A DNA stretch of 64,000 nt from Fasciolopsis buskii (Eukaryota; Platyhelminthes; Trematoda; Plagiorchiida; Fasciolidae). The DNA is taken from assembly GCA_008360955.1 (NCBI GenBank), contig LUCM01008957.1:37324-101323 (forward strand). The letters run 5' to 3'. This document shows positions 49,401-60,500 of this stretch, in pieces (position 1 is the first letter of the stretch; each line of letters opens with the position of its first letter). The position numbers and the translations under genes were made by a program. A model generated the notes under the pieces. That model saw only the letters and a list, made by a program, of their open reading frames with translations, was not told where the DNA came from and ran no database searches.

Positions 49401-52400
49401 CTCACTTAAAAGCGAAGAAGTTGGAACTGGCGCAACTCAAAGCCCAATTGGAATTGTTTCGTAAGGCAGAAGAGCGAATGGCTGCTTTGCAGCTGGACGA
49501 CCAATCCATACCGGAGATAGAAATACCCAAGTCATGTGTGGTAAAAGGCGGTTCCCGTGGCCGTCAGTCCCGTTCACATCGACCTTCTCCACCGACGGGT
49601 AATACTTCTTTCAAAGCACGCTTCTTGGATTCGCTGACTACCGAGGATGGTGTCAACACCAGTGAAGCAGCCGAATCGGAAACACAGACATCAGACAAGC
49701 TGGAAAGTGTGACGTTTCAGGTATTTCTTTCATGTTCTAAGTGAATGCAAATACGATTACCGCTACAAATTTGCATGCCGGCATGTGCACAACTTTTAGG
49801 CCCAAGTGACCAAACACGTGAAACAATGATTGGAGAAGCACTAGTCAATCTCTGGGGTCGCAATTCATGATAACACTCTTCAGTGAGTGAATGGAATTGA
49901 TAGGTTTTTCCTAGTTTTTGTAAGCTTGAGGTGGCGAATGCCGGAAAAGTGTTGGACAGATTGCCTGGTTTCAGAATGGTGACTACTAAACAGAAAATAC
50001 CCACTCCAGGTGTAATTTAACCCATTATTTGCATACTGTTCCCAAAGACTGTCAAAACAAGTTTGTTTTAGTAGTCATTAACCGTGCACTAGTGTGCTTT
50101 GGTTTTGTTTGCTGCCTCACAACAGTAGCTACTCAAAATCGTAGTGGAGACAAAGCGATCAATAGAATGAACTTCAAGAATTATATGGATAAGGTTTCGA
50201 GAACAAATAAGGCAATATCTCTCATTATGTACAACCGTCGTGTGAAAGGACCTGGTGTGCTCCAACCCGAGAGTCGAACTTGTCTAAATGGAACTAGCCA
50301 ACTAGAACGTTGATCCATATTTTAGACACTGCTTGCCCCGGAGACCATGATAGTCTGTGGGCATGCGCAACACATGGCCCAACAGACGTTTACATTAATG
50401 ATCTGATCTGAAAGAGTCTTGTATGGGCCTTTTGGCTGTTTTTAGTGGATAATGCATCTCTTACTCTCGACTGTAAAACAATTAAGATGTTAGGGCCATC
50501 TGAACATCTTTATAGCTGCATACTTCCTTTTGTTAAACGCTTTATCATTCCCTCATCCATATGAGCCTTTGATGCAGTAAAGTGTGAGACTAGACAACTT
50601 GAGGAAATCATGATGATAAGCAGTGTCTAATTATGCATAGCTTTTCCCGTTTACGTTAGCGCTTTGTCTGTTTATGAGAAAGCATGTTTTCCTGACACTT
50701 GCATCCGATTCGCTCTCTCCAGTTACTCGTCGTAGCTACACTGTAGACATTCATCGATTCCTCTGTGGATCTTGGGTGGTCGATTGTATATCGGCCAGAT
50801 AAATAGTCCATGTTTTCCTTAACAATTTTGACCCACTTAGTGGCTGATTCTCCCAGTTTTCTCTTAGACTAAATGGGTTTCAGACGCAAAGTTAGCTGAA
50901 TTGACTGTCATTGTCAGTTTGTGAACTTCGAGTATGAATAGGAATGATTACCCGACCATGAGTGAACTATGAATCACAACACGAGCTGGACTCCGAAGCG
51001 GACCAAAGTATTCCTATGAGTTCCGTTAAGGTGAGGGCATGTAGTCAACATCTGAGCAACAATTAAGCATGATCACGACCTAGTCTCGCTATTTCAGTTT
51101 TTTATGCAATTATCAAGGAGATGGATCCCCGTTTCGCCTATTAATCACCTTTATTCTAGGCTCAGAATAAGTATCACATCCATTTCCACGCTCTGCTCTT
51201 TAGCTTTCCATTGAACAAAGTGTTATTTTTGAACTATGCACTTGATATGGTGCCTCCAAATGAAGTTCAAGCGAATTACAGATCATTGTATCTACAATCG
51301 ATTTTCCCAGTGGCTATCCTCATACTTCAGTACCCTATGGTTGGAGGCTGTTGCCGCGTTAGTGAGGAAATAAATATCCTGAGTTTGATTAGATCGGGCA
51401 CATGTTTTTTTCGTGTTTAAAAGGTAGTATCGTTCAGAAAGCTTTGTGCATTTGGAAATGATTATTTCATTCACAATACAGAGATCGGTATGGGTATGTG
51501 AGAAATACGATCAGCATTCATTTGCAATTACCTAGCAGTATGTGAAAGTATGGAGTTCCAAATTCCAAACCCGCTAGAATTAGAGCAGCCATTCCAAGTC
51601 ATGAAGAATATTCATACGCCTCATTCGTCGGAATTAGTTTCCTTCACCGGCAACCGACGCCCGATTAACGGACGTTTCGTCATTGATTAGTATTTGTAAA
51701 ACATGGTTGGGCGATTTTGTCAGCAACACAGATGTTAGGTGTACGATTGTGTCCTAGGTTCGAGTCGTTAGAAAAGATTGAATCTGATTAGTTCATGGTG
51801 ATCCGAATGTTTCCCGCATTCCCACAGAATGTTTGCCTTATACGCAGCTATCCGGGGCAGCAATAGTTGGAAGATGGGTCGATGACATGTCAGTAGTGTG
51901 AAGACTCCCCAGTGGAGTGGTTTATGTAGGCCGACCTAGTCTGCTGGGTTGAGGTCTACGAGACCCTCCAAGAGATTGTTGGAGAAAATAGGTGATATAC
52001 CTCAGTGTTGCAGTCAGTGGCGTCCTTGCATTCAAAACTTTTCTTTTTCGTGTGCTTCCTCAACTTCTTATTTGCTGTTGATCTTTTATTGGTTCTAGTC
52101 CTTTTTTCTCTTTTGAATAGACTGTGTTGTGACGTGCCGGCGAAAATCAGCCTGTTGGTGCACAGTTAATGGTTGTAAATACTGGACTGAACTAGTGGTG
52201 TCGAAAATCCTCTCATTACTTGATTCATGTTTTCAGTGGGAACTCTCTCATCTGTCTGCTGATTACGATTGCTATCAATAAACGAGACACCATCAGTATT
52301 GCATACTTCGTATTACAATACGTAGGGGTCATCGTTATGACTGATGCCGGTATTCTAATGTCAATAGACTAGTCCCCTTCAAAGAATCCCGCACATATTC

Positions 52401-54438
52401 GATTGAACTCAAATCTAATGATCCAAGTGACCCTGGAAGATATCTCATTTCACTTGTACTTATGTACCTGTTGATGATTCCGATCCTGTAGCAACTGGAG
52501 ATATGGTGATTCCACTGTAACTGGAGGATTCTTTTGTGCTTAATGAACCTAACTTTCACTCTTCTCGGCATTACTGTGTGAAGTAGCTTCGCCACTTGAG
52601 ATTGCGTCTTCGTTCGATTATGCTCGCTCCAACGAGCTGCTCCTAAACATTTTGCTCACTCCAAGCATTCCTTCTACTCTGAATCCTTCTCTTGGTTCCA
52701 CGAAGAAAAGTGCTTCGGTGGAAAGAAAAATGAGACGAAACTAGATATGCGGATGAGAAATTACCCGAAATTTGTCGAGGATATTTGCTCTTTGGAAGTT
52801 GCAGGCTTGTAGACATGAGCATCGCATCAGTCGCCTCTTACTGATGCCATCTGTCCTACTCCTATTCAGACCAGCCTGAAGGGAACGCTATGCACTTTTC
52901 TACATTTAAAGTAGCCAGTTTTTCGCTTCATGAAGATAGAATCCTGGTATTGTTCACATCTCCCAAAACTTGGACTTGAAATGTTCACCCAGATGAAATA
53001 CGCGATGTCCTCCTCTTGAGGATTTTTGAATTGCTGTTTTGACCAATAGAATGTTAAGATAAATCGTTCGACTCTGCAGATGCATAGTCTGATCCGTACA
53101 CGAATGAGTCATTTGACACAATTTCATCGAACTTAAATGCAAATGGGCCAGTGTTGTGTTCGTAGTGTCCAGTCATTCAGAATGTTTTTGTTTGTCTATC
53201 CAATGTGCTAGGGAATCACTTCGACCGTAAAATGTCCATTACGCCCGACGTATGCCACAGAAATATCGGACTGCCTTCTTGCCTTGTTGACTATCGAAAT
53301 GTTTCGATCTTCAGTACGTAACGCGGCTGTGGTGAAGTTTTTCTCGGTAGTGCTTTTTTATCAAAGACTCATTACATGTTCCTAACCCGGCTCTCGGTCG
53401 ATTGTTTGCGATGTCAGTTGGTCTGATCTCATTCCAGAAACTCTTTGGTCGTAGACAGGCGACTCACTGCCACTCGGCTCGTTGCCATACCTGCCCTAAT
53501 GATACTTTATGTGATTCTGTACTACCCTGATTTTCAGGCTCATGATTGTCGACTCCCCTGTCCGGTGTGATGAGCTCTAGCCGCCATGGGTGACGCCCCG
53601 CTTACTTTAATCATGTATGAAACATGCCATAAAACCCGCTGCAACATGTACCCACTCTCGTTATTCTTGTTGTTGATGCGCGATTGTACATTACTTCTCC
53701 GACAGTTTCAGCTGAATTAATCCATGGTAATGGGTAAAACTCTCACTTGATTGTAAAGTCAACTGCTCTACTGAATCTATACAAACCAGTTTGATTGTAT
53801 ACGATTGTAATATACACCAAATCTCACAAGGTCTCTGCCTAGTCAGGAAACTGTGTTGCTTTTTTTATTCACACCACTCTCGCCTTTGCCGTGGCTCTCA
53901 AAGATGTGTGAAGGATCCACCATGGTTCCCTGCCATTTATTCTTTCCAGCTTCCATTTATATCACTAAATGTCCTCGTTTTTGTTTATTATCTTGTGGTT
54001 CTGCCGCGTGCAATTCGTAACTGCGGGTTTTCTACCACCCTGCTCGTCTCTGTCTGTTTTCAGCAGCCAAGACTTTGTTTGCACTAACCAGACATTTCAT
54101 GATTGAAATTAGAGCTATGTCGAAAATCTACACTATGATACCAGATTACAGTACTGGCCTTCGGTAGCTTAGACACGTACTGTGTATCCTGTCCATCGTC
54201 TATCTTTTTGTGCGCATTTTGCAGCTGCTGGCCGAAGATGGGAGAAGCGATGTGACGGTCACGTTATGACTTGGCGTAGGGGTATAAAACAGTCAGCTTC
54301 GGCTTTGGCCTCGGTTGATTGGGATCCAACAGATGAGGATTGTTGTTAATTGGAGATGCTGAGAAGTATGGCTGGTAACCGAAATCAGTGTTGCGAATGC
54401 TGTATGGCCTGTCTGTGGAGTGATCGGAAAATAACCTA

Positions 54439-54510
<72 letters not shown>

Positions 54511-57500
54511 CTGATATCCGATGTGCCCGTTTGCAACATACATTGTTCGGGAGCGTGTTTTTAGTTCACTGTAGACCAAGACGGATACAATAAGCCCGAG
54601 TCTACTAAGCGAGTGTGCGCTTGAAAGAATTCTCGGGTTTTATGGAAAATCGGTTATTCCTGTCTATTATGGTTTCCCGATACAGTTCGCGCCTCAAAGA
54701 TGTTGTACTCTGACTGCACAAGCACTCGAAGTCAGATTTATCATATGGCATTTAGTTCCTGCTGGCGTAGTCCCGTCCGAAATTGTGGACCCCATTGGTC
54801 CATTTGTGTAGAGTCGGGCTGTGTGACCTTCACCCCAATGACACAACTCCGGTTCACTCTGGTGTTCTTTTTGCCCAGCTCTTTGCACCAGTCATAGGCT
54901 ACCTTATGAGCCAAGACCGTAAAATTGGTGGAGCAAAATGGCCAAATAAATGGGAGTGGAAGCTGCTTCAGATAACGGACAAAGACTGTTTAAACATATG
55001 TGACATCAGTGGACGGCGGAAAGATGTTAGAAATAGTGATTATATTCCAGGTGAACGCTCCACTGTTTGGTCGAATGCCTCAATTAGCAGTTTAGTTGGC
55101 CTGTTGCCAGTATAGCTGATCTAACTATTAATCTTCGGAAATTTTCAGTTGACTTAGTGGAGGTGAAATTGAAATCGAGCATCCGACTACCGAAGTATGG
55201 AAAATCGAGGAGCTTATTGTGTTTTCATGGAGCGAGTCAATGATTGTCTTCATCTTCGAAAAGGGAATATATATTGGTTGTTGTAAACATCGCGCAATGA
55301 GTTTAATTCCCATAGTTGTCAAGATATTAGACCTGATATCGGTGCGCCGTTTGGCACCGGTTTGCGGGAGTGACATCCACGAACAGCAGGTCGGATTGCG
55401 CCCAGGTCGAGATTGTATCGAGCAGATGTTTACTCTTCCTCAGTTATTTGAGGTGCGTCACACACATGATCACTCAACAATCAGGGTTTACCCCCACTTG
55501 AAAGGCACCTTTGACATATTTGACGGAACAGCATTGTTCAGTGCTCTTTGAAAAAAGATATAATTGACAACTTCATGAATCTGCTACGACCATTATATTC
55601 GCATGTTTCTGACCCATTTCGTCATTCTTGTTTGAGTTCGTCATGGACGAGATAATGTAGAATGTTTTAGTAGGTTCCTTAGATGTAGGCATCACACCGG
55701 CAAACGGTGGAAAGTTCTATGACGGACTACATCGACGACCTTGTGTGCTTGTTCGAAGGCACGAAACGTGCACTAGGCAAACTCAAAGACTACTGCTCCA
55801 TTCGGCATTTGCTTCGCACCTTCAAAATATAAAGTGATTGTTACAAGAATTGGACGTCAGTAATCTCGAGTTAGATATCCGTTGGGGTGGAACTAACCAT
55901 CGTAGACCGTTCAGTTACCTCGGTAGCCTCTTAACTGGGGACGGTAGTACGGTAGTAGAAATAAGCGCGTGCCTATTCGGGGCTCGAGCGGTGTGCCCTG
56001 ACTAACGCGTCGATCTGATATTTCACTGAAGTTTGAAGCTCGAGTGTACTGTGTTGCGGTGCGCTGTTTTTTGTTATATGGCCGGGAAAAGGAATTTTCA
56101 TGCCGAAGGTTTTCGCGCTTTGAGGCTTTTTATCATCAATATTTAGAGGGTATCCCCAAGGTTATATGATGCGCCCGTGTGAATACTACCAACTTTAGGA
56201 ATCGACTGTTGGGTAGTGGTTTAGGAGATATTCTACCACAGTGTTTCCAGCTCAGTGAGTTTCGTTGTTTGGGTCACGTGTTGCGTTTCTCGAACAGACG
56301 TCTACCGTGCCGTTTTTCGTTTGTGTCTAGCAGTAGAAGAAGCCATATTAAGGTCGACAGATGACGATGCAGCGTGCGAGGAGAAATGTGCGATAAACTT
56401 AAATTAGGTATCGCACGTCTCCGTATTTGGGGTTCAAAAGGTCCCTTAGCCTCTTGGCTGGAGACATTGAAAGATTTATCAGCAAACCATGATCGATAGC
56501 GATCATATTGTGAGTTTCTGTTATATCGGATTGATTTTGAAAATGTACGTTCGTGTAGATGGACTATTTCGTATATTGGCTACTTCGACGTTCTATCCCG
56601 TCTTCTGTAGGTCCACTCTCTCTTCACTCTGTTTGTTCCTTTTTTCTTGCTCCCTATGTATTTTGGCAGGAAAAATCCCACCCAGTGAGGCTCGCTCTGC
56701 TGTTTGCCTTGTGTGACGACGGTGATCAGAGGAGTAGCACCTCTGATTTGTTATACTTTCATACCCCATCGGATATCTTCCATTTTTCATCCCCATCAGC
56801 CACCCAACTCTCACTTGTGGCTCCACGAAGCTGAGACGTGCATCAGCGGCCACACCCCGGTAAACCGCTCGACAGGCGGACTAAACCAAGTTGAGGTTAA
56901 CCAAGACTGAAATCCTTGGGGTGACAGCTTGCGAAGACTAATACTCCCTAATAGACGGATGAGATCTGCTGGATCTAGCGGCTGCCAAGGTAATTCGTTC
57001 AACCAATGGGTTTAGATGGACCCCTGGGTCGCAATCAATGCCCCTGAATGGCGAATGTTCCCTAATGAGCCACTGGCAATCGTGCATCAAGGTCACCAAA
57101 AGACCTATGAACCGCTTGGCCAGCCAACAGCTCCCACCATTTGAGCGTTCTGTTGCCCGGCAGGTAGCACTTAGTTGTGCACGGGCTAGAGGTGCCACCT
57201 CGAACAAAATCCAGACGACGCTGGAGACATCATCTCGTACACTATCCCTAAGCATCTTCGTGGGTTTTGTCTCTAAATTTCGCTCTCATCATTCTACGGT
57301 TTCCCCAGTAAGCGACGCACCGTGTGCTCTTCCAGCGGCCGGGCTAAATCAGACACAAACCGAGAATGTAAACCTAATCACAAGATCCTCAATGGAACGT
57401 GAAAACTCTTTTGGATACAGATAGCCAATGCATCTTCATGCGTACGTTCTATGATTGCGAGACTGACGTTCTTTGCTTATCCGAAGTGCGCCTACCGAAC

Positions 57501-60500
57501 TCTGGCAACCGGTATATTCAAGTTCCCCAGACAGATACCTTCTGCTGGATGTATCATAGTGAGCCAGAAAACAATTCGGGACTTCACGGTGTTGCTATTG
57601 CAATGAACAGTCGCGCTCACAGCACCTTGATCTCTTGGGACCCATTTTCTCAAAGAATTGTAGTAGCAAAATTCATGAGCACTCCTTTCAAGGTGGCCAT
57701 CATTTCAGTCTACACTTCCACTGCAAATGCCAAGCCATCGCTAAAAATGCCTTCTACAAAAAACTTCAGCTTTTAGACAGCCGTGTCCCAATACGCGACA
57801 TGGTCACCCGCTTTCAACATCCCAAAAGGTATCTGCTGACGTGGCACTCCAACGACGGTAGGACAGCGCATCAGATCGATTAAATCTTGGTGTTCTCGCT
57901 GGTCATCATCGATCGAAGACTGTCAGGCATACCGAAGGGGCATAACGGGGAACGTCAACGACACGGACTGCACACTGGTGCGCGCTCGCCTCTAGCTTCA
58001 TCCTTCAGCTCGACAAAAAATCCAACCACACCGCAGGGCCGATGTGTCCAAGTTAACAATAGTGTTGTGTCGTATTGTAGACTTTTTCGTACAAAAAATG
58101 TCATTTCAGTCGAAAATGTGACGGTAGAAAATAAAAACAGGAAATACTTTACACTCACCAGCTTGTAAAAATGTGAAAAACAAAGCTCATTGGGGATTAA
58201 TCAGAGCACATTATGATAGGTTGCTCAGAAACTCGGCTAAAACACGTTCACGGTTTGTCAGAATGCGTGCTAAATATGGAACAATTGAGTTCCTATAGAT
58301 ATTGATTCTAGAGAGTATAAAACGAAAAGCGGATCGCGTTGAAATATGAGAGCGGTACTTTGAAAGATCGTTTTGCAGAGGATGCGTAGGATCTGAAAGA
58401 ATTTTGTGAGCGGTTTTTTGCACATGCTGATAAGTGCTGATCACATAGATTGAAGGGCGACTCAATTAGTGATGTGAAAGATACACGGCTAATAATTGAT
58501 AGTTCCCGGCGAAGAAGCGCTTCTTGCGTCTTCTTAGAGATTTTAGTTTCTGGGTGGAGATCCGACCATTTGTGACGAGTATTGTTTCTGAGGGGCAGCA
58601 GATATCAAAGATTGCGTTGGCCGTCTTTGTGAAAAGTTTGACATTGCTATTGAGCGGGGTTCAAAAAAGAAACAGGTGGATTGGAGTGAAAGTGATTTCT
58701 GAAGAAGAATAAGATTGTTTTGTGTAAAGTTACGGAGGCAAACTCGGATTTAACTTTGTTTGCCTGAAGGAATGGTAGGCCGACATAGAATATATCTTGG
58801 AACTTAACAGAAGCAGACAATGATCTCTATTTGAAATTGGGCACGCGATTTCAGGGAACAGAAATCAGGGTGGTTGGTAATAATTCTATCTGAAATGGAG
58901 CCGCCCCTAATGGGCTAAGCGCAGAGGTCAGCCAAATCAAACGGTCAGTTGTGGGATAGATGCTTGACTAAATTCACCTGCAATATGCAGATTGTCCTTA
59001 AAGAAAAGGAACAATAAACACCGTAAAAGAGTTGAAAAAAAATATGAAATTGTGTTGTTAGCTACAAGGGGTAATATATGGGTTCGTCATGAGTGTGCTG
59101 ATATGGCGAGAAAACCTAGGATGACACTGTGTTACGGGACGGTCAATTCCGTTAAGCGAGTGGGAATAAATAACTTCGAACTTGCCAGACCAGAAAGAGT
59201 TTATGTATTTCGCTATATCGCCTCCAGTCTTCTTGTCCGAAACTCTGTCCTGACGATGGAGTCTGATGCTGTCTATCGACACGAGTGAATCAGCGATACC
59301 TGGCTTCAGCCACGATTCTTGTATGCAGATGACACAAGTGTTAACATGAATCGGTAATTGAAGTGCGACATTTTCGTAAGCAGAGAGCGGATTTTAGTAC
59401 TGAACACGTCGCAGTGGACATCTTGGCCGGAAGGGTGCATTCAAACTGCCTCTTAGCCAGCACGAGTGCCTCTTTTAGATGGGTAAGTAGATCTTTGAAG
59501 TGCAGCAATGCATGATCCCAGTCCATGTTGAGAAACAATGCGGTTTTTAAGCAACAATAATTCCGATCGATGGTAGCTGCTAAAGGCGATCATAATCTAA
59601 CCAAATATTCGGCAAGAATATAACGGAATATCTATGACGGAATTGTACCACAGCCAGTCGGAGGGCGCGGGCGATAACGTCAGAATCCTGTTCAGCACCA
59701 TCAAATCCGACCTATCTGAGGTCGGCATAGATGAGAGTCTAGATGAGCTGTGGATGGAACTGAAATCATCCGTCACCGGCGCATCCCCTGAACAGCTAAG
59801 GAAAGTCAAATGAAACGGGAAAAATTGGATATCTACGGAAACTGTTACTCAATATGCTAAGGCTAAAGACTCGAGACTGCACAATTCACTTGATTACCAC
59901 AGTCTGTGCCGCAAACCTACATGCTCATTGAGTTGCGACCGAAATTGATATTGGCATGAAAGTGCAGACCGCACGGAAACCGCAGCTGCCATTGGAGATT
60001 TCGGGGTGCTTCTTAAACTCACGCTTCTGTTTTGGAAAGGCGCAATTTCCATCCTCCATGCTTCGTGATGGCGTTGATCACCTCATATCAGGATAGGTGC
60101 GAATGCTCCAAAGATGGATCGACTATCTCTCCAGCCGCTCAATCGCTCTCCCATCAAGCCTATCTGTGTATCACTACCAGACGACGTGGAGCAATACGAA
60201 ATTGATCTTGATCCTTCCGACGAACTGGAAATCATCTCAGCCGTTCAGGCAAACAAAAGCAACATGTCATCCGGTGAGGATGGCTTTCCCCTCGACATCT
60301 TCAAATCTTTACCAGTTCTGTTGAGTCCTCTAACTAAGCTGACTTGTCGTATCCGGGACTGTGAAACTTTTCTCGAGGACTGGGCAACCTCTGTTCTACT
60401 TCATATACCAGAGAGGAGCGAAAAGATTATACGTGCAAACTACTGAGGTAACGACCTCATCGCTATACCAACTAAGCTTTTTCCAACCGCTTTGTTGCTG

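Noticed and set aside
54264..54539. Minus-strand frame with an Ile-Tyr repeat
   Set aside because: It is a translation of the (TA)n microsatellite.
58211..58465. 84-codon minus-strand frame, identical at 47378-47632, as a conserved small gene
   Set aside because: Its identity across both sites is explained by a duplicated LINE 3' end; the sequence is the C-terminal tail of a CR1/Jockey-type ORF2.
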